Shown: positions 27,887-40,631, counted from the stretch's first letter. The stretch is 64,000 bases of DNA from Paenibacillus nanensis (GCF_003583765.1 NZ_QXQA01000007.1:124001-188000); one strand, 5' to 3'. Numbers and translations: made by a program. Notes: generated by a model from the sequence alone, not told the origin.

Positions 27887-28357
27887 TCATACAATAAAAT
27901 CCTCGATTTCATTCAGCCGGAACGTATAGACCTGCTTCTCATCCACATGGTAGACCGTGACGATCTGTTCCTTCTCATCCATGTTAATAATTCGGCATGG
28001 AATATTGATCGTGTTGCCAAAACCTTTGTTCACGATTAGACGAATGAGCGAATTTTTCTTTATAAAACCGCGAATTTGCTCCACGCCCGCGCTTTCCATA
28101 GCATTGTTAGGGGGTGTAGCAGGCTTTGCCGGCTTTTCATCGGATAGCGGAAATTTTATTTTACTGGAGGATTTTTCAATCCTCTCCTCGATTATTCTCC
28201 CTAACTGCATGCCGGATACAATCCGGTAATCCGTCCATTCGCAGCGATTCATTTCTTTAATGAGCTTCTCGAGGGCCGTTGTATGATGTCGCTCTTCCAC
28301 CATGATTTCCACTTGAAAGATGAAGGTGTTTGGCTTCTTGTCCGGTTCTTTTGTCAT
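27887..28357 (-). CDS. Conserved-looking protein of unknown function
   Basis: 156 residues, not recognised with confidence. The N-terminal half (TFIFQVEIMVEERHHTTALEKLIKEMN) looks like an alpha/beta domain, a charged Ser/Lys/Pro-rich linker follows, and the C-terminal 60 residues form a beta-rich segment (INIPCRIINMDEKEQIVTVYHVDEKQVYTF) that loosely recalls YolD-like or SH3-like folds. The 28357 start has GGAGGT 7-8 bases upstream. No signal peptide or membrane segment is present, and the gene stands alone. Confidence 0.7.
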   Translation of the reverse strand: MTKEPDKKPNTFIFQVEIMVEERHHTTALEKLIKEMNRCEWTDYRIVSGMQLGRIIEERIEKSSSKIKFPLSDEKPAKPATPPNNAMESAGVEQIRGFIKKNSLIRLIVNKGFGNTINIPCRIINMDEKEQIVTVYHVDEKQVYTFRLNEIEDFIV

Positions 28358-28522
28358 ATTTTTACCTCCATCGTAAATCTGATGTAAATAATATAACACT
28401 AATTCCTAGCACTATGTAGACCCAAAAATGATCAAACGCCCGCACCGTTTGCAATTAGCCGAATATACTGGATTTGCGGTTCTTTTGCCGCTTATTCTCG
28501 TGCCTGAGGAGGTGGATGCGAC

Positions 28523-28828
28523 ATGATGCGGATCGTCCCATTCGTACTGGATAGCGGAGATACCGTGATTGGCGTAGAGGTTAAGCTGCCGAAGACGACA
28601 TTACTTTCTATTTCGACGGATCGCGGGTACATTATGTGCGGCGCGCTCGACGTATCGCTGTTGAATGAACGCCTGCGCGACCGGGAGATTATCGCCGGAC
28701 GGGCTGTAGGCGTACGAACATTGGAGGAGCTGATGGAGGCGCCTTTAGAGTCCGTAACGCATAAGGCGGAATCGCTTGGTATCGTTGCGGGAATGAAGGG
28801 CTCCGAGGCTTTGCGCCTTATGGTATAG
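28523..28828 (+). CDS. DUF1805 protein (YunC-like)
   Basis: 101 residues with the compact family pattern VKLPKTTLLSISTDRGYIMCGALDV and a conserved GVRTLEEL segment. The family is small, cytosolic and of unknown function. GAGGAGGTGG precedes the start; ATG at 28526 is an alternative. It stands alone and has its own terminator. Confidence 0.85.
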   Translation: MMRIVPFVLDSGDTVIGVEVKLPKTTLLSISTDRGYIMCGALDVSLLNERLRDREIIAGRAVGVRTLEELMEAPLESVTHKAESLGIVAGMKGSEALRLMV

Positions 28829-28897
28829 ATCCTAAGCTGGATAGCCTGCGCTAAATATCGGGATCTAGGTGAAAACATAACGGTCGGAATTAAAGAA

Positions 28898-28945
28898 GGC
28901 CATCCTGGCGGTCACTTGTGTGACGTGCAGGACGGCCGTTTTTTT
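28898..28945. terminator. Terminator between yunC-like gene and mtnA
   Basis: GGCC-TCCTG-GTCAC / GTGAC-CAGGA-GGCC interrupted stem followed by seven T on the plus strand; the flanking AATTAA and TTAATT also pair. The T run overlaps the last base pairs of mtnA. Confidence 0.8.
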
Positions 28946-29999
28946 AATTCTCGAACAGCTTGCGCAAATTCTCTTCGAACGGCGCTTGCACGATTCCTTT
29001 TTCCGTAATGATCGCTGTTACATATTCATGCGGGGTTACGTCGAAGGCAGGATTAAAGACTTTAACCCCTTGAGGGGCCGTCCGTTTGCCGAAGCCTTCC
29101 GTAATTTCTTCGGCGCCGCGTTCCTCGATCGGAATATCCGCCCCGGTCGGCGTCTCCAGGTCGATCGTCGAAAGCGGGCAAGCCACGTAAAACGGGATGC
29201 CATGCGCTTTCGCGAGAACAGCGACGCTGTAGGTGCCGATTTTATTGGCGACGTCGCCGTTGGCCGCCACCCGGTCCGTTCCGACAATGACGGCGTCTAC
29301 CCAGCCTTTGGACATCACCATGCCGGCCATATTGTCACAAATAAGCGTAACGTCTACGCCCGCTTGCTGCAGCTCGAATGCCGTCAGACGGGCGCCTTGG
29401 AGAACAGGACGCGTCTCATCGGCAAATACGCGGAGCTGAATGCCTTGCTCCTTCGCCAAATAAAACGGAGCCAAGGCGGTTCCGTACTTCGCCGTTGCGA
29501 GCCCGCCTGCGTTGCAATGGGTAAGTACGCCCATTCCATCTTTGAATAAAGTCAGCGCATGCTCGCCAATCAGGCGGTTTGTTTCCTCGTCCTCGCTTTG
29601 GATAGCGATCGCTTCCCGCATCAAGGCTTCTTTGCATTGATCCAGCGATAAGCCCTCGCCTGCAAATCGCGCAGCCGCCGCCTTCATCCGGTCGAGCGCC
29701 CAGAACAGGTTGACAGCCGTCGGACGCGACGTCGCCAAGTAGTCGGCTTCCTTCTGCACGGCCGCATTCCACTCTTCCATCGAGGCGGCCGAACGGCTGC
29801 CAAGGACAACGCCATATGCCGCGGCGATGCCGATGGCGGGAGCCCCGCGCACTTTCAAATGACGGATCGCCTCCCATACGTCCTGTGCAGTCGTCAATGG
29901 CAAATATACAATTTCCTCCGGCAGCAGCCGTTGGTCAAGCAGATCCAGCTTGTCTCCTGTCCAGATGACAGATTGAAGGCCTGCGTAGTTTTCAGACAT
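28944..29999 (-). CDS. mtnA: S-methyl-5-thioribose-1-phosphate isomerase MtnA
   Basis: 351 residues. The catalytic Cys lies in [10 protein letters not shown] (about residue 160) and the catalytic Asp in [18 protein letters not shown] (about 240). It converts methylthioribose-1-phosphate to methylthioribulose-1-phosphate in methionine salvage. AGAGGA lies upstream. It follows mtnK by 32 bp and is co-transcribed with it. Confidence 0.95.
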   Translation of the reverse strand: MSENYAGLQSVIWTGDKLDLLDQRLLPEEIVYLPLTTAQDVWEAIRHLKVRGAPAIGIAAAYGVVLGSRSAASMEEWNAAVQKEADYLATSRPTAVNLFWALDRMKAAAARFAGEGLSLDQCKEALMREAIAIQSEDEETNRLIGEHALTLFKDGMGVLTHCNAGGLATAKYGTALAPFYLAKEQGIQLRVFADETRPVLQGARLTAFELQQAGVDVTLICDNMAGMVMSKGWVDAVIVGTDRVAANGDVANKIGTYSVAVLAKAHGIPFYVACPLSTIDLETPTGADIPIEERGAEEITEGFGKRTAPQGVKVFNPAFDVTPHEYVTAIITEKGIVQAPFEENLRKLFEN

Positions 30000-30031
30000 G
30001 GTTTGTTCCTCTTTTCTATGATGCTTTCCCG

Positions 30032-31240
30032 TTATTTGCTTGCAGCCTTTACCTCTTCTATCAACTGCTCGATCGAAGCCGCGTTTCGGTTCAGCTTAAT
30101 CAAGCGGGTGCCGATCTCGAGCGCCAGGCGTTGGGCGCGCTCGCGCTTCGCGTCGTCCGGAATGCGGTCGATGTCCGCCACGTGGGAGAGGCCGACGATG
30201 CGTCTTACGATTTTGCAGCCGGCAAAACCGATCGTATCCTGAAGGAGTCTTCTCATATAAAAGTCTTGATAGCCGGGCGCGCTGTTAGCAAGCCGGTCGA
30301 TCCCATGCTCATTCCATAAAGCGCGGAACTTCTCTTCGAATTGCTTCCACGTATCGACGATCGTATTGAGCAGGTATTGACGGAAGTCGCTCCGCGCAAG
30401 GTCGTCAGCGCTCCAATGCTCTTGTCCCGCATAGTTCAAAAGCAGATTGGCGATTACAGCGCCGACATCGAAGCCCATCGGTCCGTAGAAGGCGAACTCC
30501 GGATCGATTACTTTTGTCGATTCCGGCGTGGCGAATACGCTGCCGGTATGCAAATCGCCATGCAGAAGCGCCTGTGCGTTTGTTAAAAACTTATCGCGGA
30601 GAAGCGCGACCTCGAAATGCAGCTCGCCGTCGCGCGTCAGCGCATCCGCGGCGTCCGCGATTGCGGGAGAAATATTGTTATTCGGCGTAACCGTATACGG
30701 ATCGTCGAAAATGAGGTCTTCCGTAATTTTGCACAGCTCCGGGTTAATGAACGTTTTCACTTGAAGCTTCTTCTCCTGCTGATTCATACCGAGATCAGAG
30801 GTGAAGAATAAGGTGCGGGCCATAAAAGTCGAGATATGATCCGCGAACAGCGGGTAACGAGTGCCGCCGATCAGTCCATGCCTCATAATGACATGGTCGC
30901 TCAGGTCTTCCATGACCGTCAGGGCAAGCTCCTTGTCGTATTTGTAAACGACGGGCACAAGGCCGGGGGCCAGCTTGCCTTCAAGGATAAGCTTCTCGCT
31001 TTCGATGCGGGCGCGGTCCAGCGTAAGGGGCCATGACTCGCCGACGACTTTGGCGTAAGGCAGCGCTTGCTTCATTATAAGGCTCTTGCCGCTTACGGAG
31101 TCCGTAATGTGGAAGACGAGGTTCAGGTTGCCGTCGCCGATCTCCTTACAGGAGAGCGAGGCGCCGGCGGGGAAGAAGCCATCGATGCTTTGCGCGATCT
31201 CAATCGCTTCTTGTTCCGTTAAAGGATGATAGGAAGACAT
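30032..31240 (-). CDS. mtnK: Methylthioribose kinase MtnK
   Basis: 402 residues of the aminoglycoside-phosphotransferase-like kinase fold. Motifs: an ATP-site Lys in LIMKQALPY, catalytic loop [12 protein letters not shown] and the metal Asp in [17 protein letters not shown]. It phosphorylates 5-methylthioribose, the substrate for MtnA after the next step. GGAGGTG is upstream. The 179-bp region ahead of it shows no S-box (SAM riboswitch) features. Confidence 0.95.
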   Translation of the reverse strand: MSSYHPLTEQEAIEIAQSIDGFFPAGASLSCKEIGDGNLNLVFHITDSVSGKSLIMKQALPYAKVVGESWPLTLDRARIESEKLILEGKLAPGLVPVVYKYDKELALTVMEDLSDHVIMRHGLIGGTRYPLFADHISTFMARTLFFTSDLGMNQQEKKLQVKTFINPELCKITEDLIFDDPYTVTPNNNISPAIADAADALTRDGELHFEVALLRDKFLTNAQALLHGDLHTGSVFATPESTKVIDPEFAFYGPMGFDVGAVIANLLLNYAGQEHWSADDLARSDFRQYLLNTIVDTWKQFEEKFRALWNEHGIDRLANSAPGYQDFYMRRLLQDTIGFAGCKIVRRIVGLSHVADIDRIPDDAKRERAQRLALEIGTRLIKLNRNAASIEQLIEEVKAASK

Positions 31241-31419
31241 GGTTCTTGCACCTCCGTTAATTCTCTATTCGTTCAGACACCATGCCTACTAGTATAATGG
31301 ATATTATTTCGCCATGGAATACCTTGATGTTTCATCATTGACTTCGCGGGCTCTTTTTTTCAAAATAGAGAGAAGATATCGGGGGCCGATTCGCCGGCCT
31401 GCAGGATGGAGGGGAACAG

Positions 31420-32007
31420 ATGTCAGAACAGGTCGAACGCCAGGCGGTCGCGCTGAAGGAATGGGCGGTGTCGGTCAAAGCTCTTCAAGAAGGGAAGCAG
31501 ATTATCGTCATGCGCAAAGGCGGGATCGTCGAGGAGACGCGGGAATTCGAGCTGATCAGCCAAAGCTTCTACTTAATGCCCGCTTACGAGCATCAAAAAA
31601 AGGAGCTATTAAAGGAAGCGTTCCGGGATGCGTTAGACGAGACGCTTACGGAATGGTCGCCGGATATGCCGAAGGTGAAGCTGACTGCTTATGCCATAGC
31701 GGAGCGGGATATCGAGATCAACGATCAAGAGACGCTCGACAAGCTTCGCGATTTACATATTTGGACCGATACGTTTGCGGAGGAACGGCTGAAATGGAAA
31801 CGCAAAAAGCCGCTTCATGTGCTTCTCTTGCGAGTGTATGAGCTGGAGGAGCCGGTGTACGCGCCGATGCGTCCCGCTTATAACGGATGCAAATCATGGG
31901 TAAGACTAGAGGACGAGGTCGAACATCCGCCGATGCGTCCCGTCATGAGCGACGAGGCGTTCAAGCGGGAAACGGAGCGTATTTTGTCGGCTCTTTCCGG
32001 GCAATGA
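31420..32007 (+). CDS. DUF1802 family protein
   Basis: 195 residues, cytosolic. Family-type motifs include ALKEWAVSVKALQEGKQIIVMRKGGI near the start and a late SWVRLEDEV-like segment. GGAGGGGAAC sits upstream. The function is unknown. It is divergent from mtnK and lies 140 bp before the suf operon. Confidence 0.85.
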   Translation: MSEQVERQAVALKEWAVSVKALQEGKQIIVMRKGGIVEETREFELISQSFYLMPAYEHQKKELLKEAFRDALDETLTEWSPDMPKVKLTAYAIAERDIEINDQETLDKLRDLHIWTDTFAEERLKWKRKKPLHVLLLRVYELEEPVYAPMRPAYNGCKSWVRLEDEVEHPPMRPVMSDEAFKRETERILSALSGQ

Positions 32008-32048
32008 CGAAATATCGAGGCGGAGGAAGCCGTTATGCCCCCGCTGCA

Positions 32049-32077
32049 TTGATTTATAACAAAAGTTATATTAAAAT
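32049..32077 (+). promoter_or_regulatory. Sigma-A-like promoter of the suf operon
   Basis: TTGATT at 32049-32054 and TAAAAT at 32072-32077 with a 17-bp spacer, in an AT-rich stretch that contrasts with its surroundings. Transcription would start near 32084, inside the adjacent palindrome. Confidence 0.6.
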
Positions 32078-32078
32078 A

Positions 32079-32107
32079 ATTATTGAGAATCATTGAGAAT
32101 CAATAAT
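32079..32107 (+). promoter_or_regulatory. Fur-like palindrome at the suf promoter
   Basis: ATTATTGA (32079-32086) and TCAATAAT (32100-32107) form the outer arms of a 29-bp element. The middle holds two direct copies of ATTGAGAATC (32082-32101), giving TGAGAATCATT, a stretch common in Fur boxes. It overlaps the predicted transcription start, so iron-responsive repression is likely. PerR is an alternative reader. Confidence 0.55.
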
Positions 32108-32147
32108 TTTGGATGAAGTAAACCAACCTTGGAGGGATCAGTATAAC

Positions 32148-32927
32148 ATGGCAACACATTTTGTCATCGACGGCCTTAAAGCCGAGATCGAAGGAAAAGA
32201 AATTTTGAAAGGCATTAACCTTGAAATTAAAGGCGGGGAAATCCATGCGATCATGGGTCCTAACGGTACGGGTAAAAGTACGCTTGCATCCGCGCTGATG
32301 GGACATCCTAAATATGAAGTAACCGGCGGAAGCGCGACGCTGGACGGCGAAGATCTGCTGGAGATGGAAACTGACGAGAGAGCACGCGCAGGCTTGTTCC
32401 TTGCTATGCAATACCCAAGCGAAATTCCTGGCGTGACTAACTCCGACTTCCTGCGCAGCGCTATTAACGCGCGCCGTGAGGAAGGCAACGAAATTTCTCT
32501 GATCAAATTCATCCGCCAAATGGAAGGCAAGATGAAAGAGCTTGAAATGAATCCGGAGTTCGCGCACCGTTACTTGAACGAAGGCTTCTCCGGCGGCGAG
32601 AAGAAGCGTAACGAAATTCTTCAAATGATGCTGCTGGATCCAAAAATCGTTGTGCTTGACGAAATTGACTCCGGACTTGACATCGATGCTCTTCGTATCG
32701 TTGCGAACGGCGTGAACGCGATGCGCTCCGAAGAACGCGGTTTTCTGATTATTACACACTATCAGCGTTTGCTTAATTATATTACTCCGGATTTCGTTCA
32801 CGTGATGATGCAAGGACGCATTGTGAAGTCCGGCGGTCCTGAGCTTGCGCAGCGCCTGGAGAACGAAGGTTATGACTGGGTGAAGGAAGAACTTGGCATC
32901 GTAGACGAAACGGTCGGCCAGGCTTAA
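32148..32927 (+). CDS. sufC: Fe-S assembly ATPase SufC
   Basis: 259 residues with Walker [11 protein letters not shown], the family-specific signature region [13 protein letters not shown], and Walker [13 protein letters not shown]. It energises the SufBCD scaffold. ATG at 32148 is chosen since TTGGAGGGATC lies upstream; an in-frame TTG at 32109 is less likely. First gene of sufCDSUB. Confidence 0.97.
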   Translation: MATHFVIDGLKAEIEGKEILKGINLEIKGGEIHAIMGPNGTGKSTLASALMGHPKYEVTGGSATLDGEDLLEMETDERARAGLFLAMQYPSEIPGVTNSDFLRSAINARREEGNEISLIKFIRQMEGKMKELEMNPEFAHRYLNEGFSGGEKKRNEILQMMLLDPKIVVLDEIDSGLDIDALRIVANGVNAMRSEERGFLIITHYQRLLNYITPDFVHVMMQGRIVKSGGPELAQRLENEGYDWVKEELGIVDETVGQA

Positions 32928-32948
32928 TCGGAGAAGGGGGATTACGAA

Positions 32949-35885
<2,937 letters not shown>

Positions 35886-35911
35886 GCATAACGAGAAGGA
35901 GTGAGACTGCA

Positions 35912-37309
35912 ATGGCAAAATCTATGCCGGAAATGGAAGAGTATAAATACGGCTTCCGCGATGAACATAAAGCTATTTTCCAGTCGGGTAAAGGCCTGAC
36001 GCCGGAAATCGTGCGCACGATCTCCGAAATGAAGAACGAGCCGGAGTGGATGCTGGAATTCCGCTTGAAGTCTCTGGAGCAATTCAACAAAATGCCAATG
36101 CCTCGTTGGGGCGGCGACCTGGACGATCTGGATTTCGACGATATCCAGTACTACGTTAAGCCTTCGGAAAAGCAAGGCAAGACATGGGAAGAGGTTCCAC
36201 AAGAAATTAAGGAAACATTCGACAAGCTGGGTATTCCTGAGGCTGAACAGAAGTTCCTTGCCGGCGTATCGGCGCAGTACGAGTCTGAGGTTGTATACCA
36301 CAGCATGCAAGAAGATCTTGCGAAGCAAGGCGTTATCTTCACCGATACGGATACAGCGCTTCGTGAATATCCGGAATTGATGAAGGAATACTTCGGCACG
36401 ATTATCCCGCCGAATGACAACAAATTTGCTGCGTTGAACAGCGCCGTATGGTCGGGCGGAAGCTTCATCTACGTACCGAAGGGCGTACAGTGCGAAATTC
36501 CGCTGCAAGCGTATTTCCGGATCAACTCCGAAAACATGGGCCAATTCGAGCGTACGCTTATTATCGCGGACGAAGGCAGCTCCGTGCACTACGTAGAAGG
36601 CTGTACAGCGCCGATCTACAGCACGAACTCGCTTCACAGCGCGGTCGTAGAAATTTTGTGCAAAAAGGATTCCCGCGTTCGTTATACGACGATTCAGAAC
36701 TGGGCGCCGAACATTTACAACCTCGTAACGAAGCGTGCGGTAGCCGATGAAAACGCAACGATGGAATGGATCGACGGCAACATCGGTTCCAAGCTGACGA
36801 TGAAATATCCAGCTGTCGTGCTGCGCGGACGCGGCGCAAAAGGCATGGTATTGTCCATCGCCGTTGCGGGCAAAGGCCAGCATCAAGACGCAGGCGCGAA
36901 GATGACGCATTTGGCGCCTGACACGAGCTCGACCATCGTTTCCAAATCGATCTCCAAGCACGGCGGTAAAGTCACCTACCGCGGTCTCGCTTCCTTCGGA
37001 CGCAATTCCGACGGCGCAAAAGCGAACATCAAGTGCGATACGCTCATTTTGGATAACGAGTCGACATCGGATACGATTCCTTATAACGAAATCCTGAACG
37101 ATAACATCACGCTCGAGCATGAGGCGACTGTATCGAAGGTTTCCGAGGATCAGCTGTTCTATCTGATGAGCCGCGGTCTGACGGAAGACGAAGCGACTCA
37201 AATGATCGTAATGGGCTTTATCGAGCCGTTTACGAAGGAGCTTCCGATGGAATATGCCGTTGAGATGAACCGTCTCATCAAGTTCGAGATGGAAGGCTCT
37301 ATCGGCTAA
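35912..37309 (+). CDS. sufB: Fe-S scaffold protein SufB
   Basis: 465 residues, full length. It has typical motifs [13 protein letters not shown] at the start, [22 protein letters not shown] in the core and [22 protein letters not shown] at the end. AGAAGGAG lies upstream of the chosen ATG; the frame runs 26 codons further into sufU without support. It completes the SufBCD complex. Confidence 0.97.
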   Translation: MAKSMPEMEEYKYGFRDEHKAIFQSGKGLTPEIVRTISEMKNEPEWMLEFRLKSLEQFNKMPMPRWGGDLDDLDFDDIQYYVKPSEKQGKTWEEVPQEIKETFDKLGIPEAEQKFLAGVSAQYESEVVYHSMQEDLAKQGVIFTDTDTALREYPELMKEYFGTIIPPNDNKFAALNSAVWSGGSFIYVPKGVQCEIPLQAYFRINSENMGQFERTLIIADEGSSVHYVEGCTAPIYSTNSLHSAVVEILCKKDSRVRYTTIQNWAPNIYNLVTKRAVADENATMEWIDGNIGSKLTMKYPAVVLRGRGAKGMVLSIAVAGKGQHQDAGAKMTHLAPDTSSTIVSKSISKHGGKVTYRGLASFGRNSDGAKANIKCDTLILDNESTSDTIPYNEILNDNITLEHEATVSKVSEDQLFYLMSRGLTEDEATQMIVMGFIEPFTKELPMEYAVEMNRLIKFEMEGSIG

Positions 37310-37326
37310 TCGAAAATTTATACCTG

Positions 37327-37362
37327 CGAACCCTTAGACATTGACTAAGGGTTCGTTTTTTT
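37327..37362 (+). terminator. Terminator of the suf operon
   Basis: Perfect 11-bp stem CGAACCCTTAG / CTAAGGGTTCG with a 7-base loop and seven T, 18 bp past the sufB stop. Confidence 0.95.
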
Positions 37363-37460
37363 ATCCGATGAACTCGGCATTTCTAGGCCATAAAGCTACG
37401 AGCTCTTTAGGGAGAATAGCGGCAGAAGGCAAACTTGAAGGTAAGGCATAAGAGGAGCAT

Positions 37461-37503
37461 AAAAGCCCCGTCTACACTCCTCAAAGAAGAGGTTAGACGG
37501 GGC
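37461..37503 (-). terminator. Terminator of the HD-GYP gene
   Basis: GCCCCGTCTA / TAGACGGGGC perfect 10-bp stem with an inner CCTC/GAGG pairing, followed on the minus strand by T (A at 37461-37464). Confidence 0.8.
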
Positions 37504-37524
37504 CTTCGGCTTATGTATGGATGA

Positions 37525-38589
37525 TTACATGTAGACATGCGTAATTTCGAAATCGCGTTCGATCGTAAGGTCGATAAACGTGTCTTCGATTTGAATAAGC
37601 GGGCGGAAAAACTCAGTGGGATGCGTCATAACGATAATGCCGACTTCATCGGTATTCAGACGAACGCGTTTCCCGATAAAATTCGGGATCATATGCTTGA
37701 TGAAGGTATGAGTCGTGACGGGATCAAGCTCGCTAAAGCTAAGGCGATGAAGCTCCCTGAGCACATATAGCAAATCGCGTTCCTTCTGATAGACGCGCGC
37801 GGAAATCATCGCGCTGTAAATATCGACGACAGCAATGATTTTTGAAATCGGATGAATCTGGTCTCCGCTCAGCCCGTTTGGATATCCGCTGCCGTCCAAT
37901 CGTTCGTGATGCTGGAGCGCTCCAATGGCCAAAGACTCATCGCCAAACGAATCAAGAATGATGTGATAGCCTAGCTCCGCGTGACGTTTGACCTCATCGA
38001 ACTCCTCTTTGGTCAGCTTGCTTGGCTTATTTAGAATCGTGTCGCTTATTTTGCTTTTGCCAATGTCGTGCAAAAAGCCGGCTTTCCCGATTCTCGTGGA
38101 TTCTTCCTGGGAATAATTCATCCAAGTCGCCAAGTAATAGGAAAGCATACCGACCTGAACCGAATGCTGGTAGGTATAATTGTCTTCGGAATTCAACAGA
38201 AGCAGCATAGACACAACATCTCGTTCCAGCTGAAGATTTTTGATCAGCGGATTTATGGCTTCCGCTACCTGATCCGTGTCAATTTTGCCGGTTGCTTCTG
38301 CTGAGGAAAAAAACGTTTCGAAGCTTTTTACAGCGCTTTCATATAGCGGTTTTACATTGGGAAGCCATTTAGGGTTTACGATGGATTCCAAGGTCCGTCC
38401 GTTATGAGCTGCCGGCGTTGATAGCTGACGTTCTTCAATGTCCACGAAATCGATGTGATGTTGGAGCAAACGGGATATTTCAGATTTGTACAGCTTCGTT
38501 CCTTTGGAAAGCACATGAAGCCCGTAGTCATTAAAGACATCGCTGCTTAATTTGTCCCCGTCCAATATATCCGTAACATGAATCCGCAT
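37525..38589 (-). CDS. HD-GYP cyclic-di-GMP phosphodiesterase-type protein (first)
   Basis: 354 residues. An N-terminal DUF3391-like or small alpha/beta region (about 1-60) precedes an HD-GYP domain with [13 protein letters not shown] and the diagnostic [15 protein letters not shown]-terminal 50-residue beta-rich segment ([28 protein letters not shown]) is shared with the second HD-GYP gene at 43355. Cytosolic. GAGGTG precedes the start. It probably degrades c-di-GMP; no partner is encoded next to it. Confidence 0.9.
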   Translation of the reverse strand: MRIHVTDILDGDKLSSDVFNDYGLHVLSKGTKLYKSEISRLLQHHIDFVDIEERQLSTPAAHNGRTLESIVNPKWLPNVKPLYESAVKSFETFFSSAEATGKIDTDQVAEAINPLIKNLQLERDVVSMLLLLNSEDNYTYQHSVQVGMLSYYLATWMNYSQEESTRIGKAGFLHDIGKSKISDTILNKPSKLTKEEFDEVKRHAELGYHIILDSFGDESLAIGALQHHERLDGSGYPNGLSGDQIHPISKIIAVVDIYSAMISARVYQKERDLLYVLRELHRLSFSELDPVTTHTFIKHMIPNFIGKRVRLNTDEVGIIVMTHPTEFFRPLIQIEDTFIDLTIERDFEITHVYM

Positions 38590-38723
38590 AGAGACACCTC
38601 AGAATTTGGTAGATTCAATACTTACAACCTAATCATATCGTTACTAATCCTACGAGTGAAACCTCTTTCATAATAGTAACAATCAACACTCGAAATGGCA
38701 ATATGAGGGTGTAATAAAAATGA

Positions 38724-39776
38724 CTAAATACCTAATAATTCGGCATAAATCGACCTTGCTTTTGCCGGATCCTCCGTCCCTTGAACGATAGCCCGGCCGT
38801 CACGGAATAACACAAAAGTTATATCGTTTGACAGAAAGATCTTCAGAAGATAGGCGTTTCGGCTTATTCGGCCGGCAGTCGTCAACTGAGCGGCAATAGC
38901 CTCGAGATCGAGATTCGTCGGCTTTGTGCCGGGCGTTAAATGAACGGAATCGCGTCCGCACAACGCCACAGCGACGGTTTCCTGCTCGGTATGGTCCAGA
39001 AAAGCATAATGGCGCTTTGAGCAGGCGGGGCAATCTTCTCGTCTTGCATGAGACATTTGCAAGGGAAGCCAGGTATGGTTCCATAGATCGACTTGGAATA
39101 ACGTGCGGTGAAGCGCATTTGCGTTGCCGGAGAGCAGCTTTAGGGCTTCCGCAGCCTGCACGGAGGCTATCACGTCGATAATTGGAGAGATGACGCCTGC
39201 CGTCTCGCAAGTATCCGTCGTGCCTGGAGGAGGCGGCTCCGGAAATAAGCAGCGGTAACATGGCGTTTCGCCGGGAATGAACGTCATCGTCATGCCGGAC
39301 GCGCCCACGGCTCCCCCATATATCCAAGGAATGTTATGCTTCAAGCTGTAGTCGTTCATGAGATAGCGAACCGAGAAATTATCCGATCCGTCTAAAATAA
39401 GATCAACCTCCGCAAGCAGCTCCTCCGCGTTTGCGGCCGTTAAATCCGCGGCGACCGGCTCAATCTGGATCGAGCTGTTCATCGCGCGAAGCCGAAGCGC
39501 GGCGGCCTCCGCTTTGGGAAGCAGCTCGGCAGCGTCTTGCTCGGTATAAAGCATTTGGCGCTGCAAATTGCTCCATTCAATAACGTCACGATCAATGACG
39601 CGCACGTAACCGACGCCTGCCCGCACCAGATGCTGCGAGAGCACGGAGCCGAGCGCTCCTAGTCCAACGATTGCGACTCGGCTAGCGCCAAGAGAGGCCT
39701 GGCCCTCCTTGCCTATACGGGCAAATCGGACCTGCCTGGAATATCTGTCATGGTTGTTCGGTTCATGTTGACTCAT
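38724..39776 (-). CDS. ThiF/MoeB-type adenylyltransferase (E1-like), molybdopterin context
   Basis: 350 residues. The Rossmann ATP site GLGALGSVLSQHL, the Arg finger/ATP region RDVIEWSNLQRQ, adenylation Asp in LILDGSDNFSVRY, catalytic-Cys segment TCETAGVISP, and a zinc site formed by CYRC and CPAC are all present. A C-terminal extension of about 85 residues (ALCGRDSVHLTP to VQGTEDP) replaces the rhodanese domain seen in some MoeB proteins. Placed 117 bp downstream of the MoaD-MoaE fusion on the same strand, it most likely adenylates the MoaD Gly-Gly end. moeB is the best guess, though ThiF function is possible. Confidence 0.85.
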   Translation of the reverse strand: MSQHEPNNHDRYSRQVRFARIGKEGQASLGASRVAIVGLGALGSVLSQHLVRAGVGYVRVIDRDVIEWSNLQRQMLYTEQDAAELLPKAEAAALRLRAMNSSIQIEPVAADLTAANAEELLAEVDLILDGSDNFSVRYLMNDYSLKHNIPWIYGGAVGASGMTMTFIPGETPCYRCLFPEPPPPGTTDTCETAGVISPIIDVIASVQAAEALKLLSGNANALHRTLFQVDLWNHTWLPLQMSHARREDCPACSKRHYAFLDHTEQETVAVALCGRDSVHLTPGTKPTNLDLEAIAAQLTTAGRISRNAYLLKIFLSNDITFVLFRDGRAIVQGTEDPAKARSIYAELLGI

Positions 39777-39787
39777 AAGGACAACTC

Positions 39788-39872
39788 CTCAAATGTTTTG
39801 CGAATGCAAAACATACTTCGAAAGCATAAGCTCAAATGTTTTGCGAATGCAAAACATACTTCGATAGCATAG
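39788..39872. repeat. Two tandem copies of a 43-bp palindromic repeat
   Basis: Unit 1 (39788-39830) and unit 2 (39831-39872) differ at two positions. Each contains ATGTTTTGC-GAAT-GCAAAACAT, a perfect 9-bp stem (unit 1: 39793-39814). They lie between two minus-strand genes. The form recalls REP-type intergenic repeats, and as RNA it would make two stable hairpins. Confidence 0.85.
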
Positions 39873-39893
39873 CTCCAAGCTTTTCAATGGCGT

Positions 39894-40631
39894 TCATTCA
39901 GCCGGGAGCGGGGCAATCGGATTCCAGGGGCCTTTCTGATGACCTTTCCACTCCGAGCCGTCATCCCAAATCTCCTTCTTCCAAATCGGAACGATCTGCT
40001 TGAGGCGTTCAATGGCGTAACGGCTCGCTTCGTAGCAGCTTTCTCGATGCGGGGCAGAGACCGCGATAACGACGCTTGTTTCGGCTAGTCCGACGGTGCC
40101 GATGCGGTGCGTAATCGCGCAGAGGGCGCCCGGCCACCGGCTGTCAATCTCCTCTCCGATCTGACGCATCATTGCGACAGCCATCGGCTCGTAGGCTTCA
40201 TATTCCAGATGCACGGTCCGCTGTCCCTGCGTCCACTCCCGCGTTGTCCCGACAAAGGCGATGGACGCGCCGTGCTCCTTCACGATTACCTTGCGCAGCA
40301 CCTCGTCGGCCGTGATCGGCTGGGAAGTAATCACGTACCGGTCATCGGCCGGCTTTTCTGTCACCGCAGTTTCATCTTCTCCGCCGGATACGGGAGGCAG
40401 CAGGGCGAGCTCATCGTCCGCGCGCAGCAGCTGGCCATCCGGAGCGTAAGCGTGATTGCGCGCCACAAACGAGATCGCGAGCAAACCGGCATGTTCCGGA
40501 AAGGCTTCAGCAAGCAGCGATTTCAGCTCCTTGACGGTGAGCGTCTCCTGCGCCGATTCCAGCGTCATTTCACTCCGGCCGAACCTTTCCTGCAGGCCGG
40601 CGAACAGCTTAATTGTCCACTTCATAGTCAT
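39894..40631 (-). CDS. MoaD-MoaE fusion (molybdopterin synthase)
   Basis: 245 residues. Residues 1-84 are a MoaD ubiquitin-like domain ending LALLPPVSGG; residues about 95-240 are MoaE (VGTTREWTQGQRTVHLEYEAYEPMA, later IAVSAPHRESCYEASRYAIERLK and WKKEIW). The Gly83-Gly84 pair, which must be C-terminal to accept sulfur, is followed directly by EDETAVTEK. This matches MoaX-type fusions that need cleavage after Gly-Gly. It synthesises molybdopterin from cPMP. AAAGG lies upstream of the start at 40631. Divergent from moaA. Confidence 0.92.
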   Translation of the reverse strand: MTMKWTIKLFAGLQERFGRSEMTLESAQETLTVKELKSLLAEAFPEHAGLLAISFVARNHAYAPDGQLLRADDELALLPPVSGGEDETAVTEKPADDRYVITSQPITADEVLRKVIVKEHGASIAFVGTTREWTQGQRTVHLEYEAYEPMAVAMMRQIGEEIDSRWPGALCAITHRIGTVGLAETSVVIAVSAPHRESCYEASRYAIERLKQIVPIWKKEIWDDGSEWKGHQKGPWNPIAPLPAE

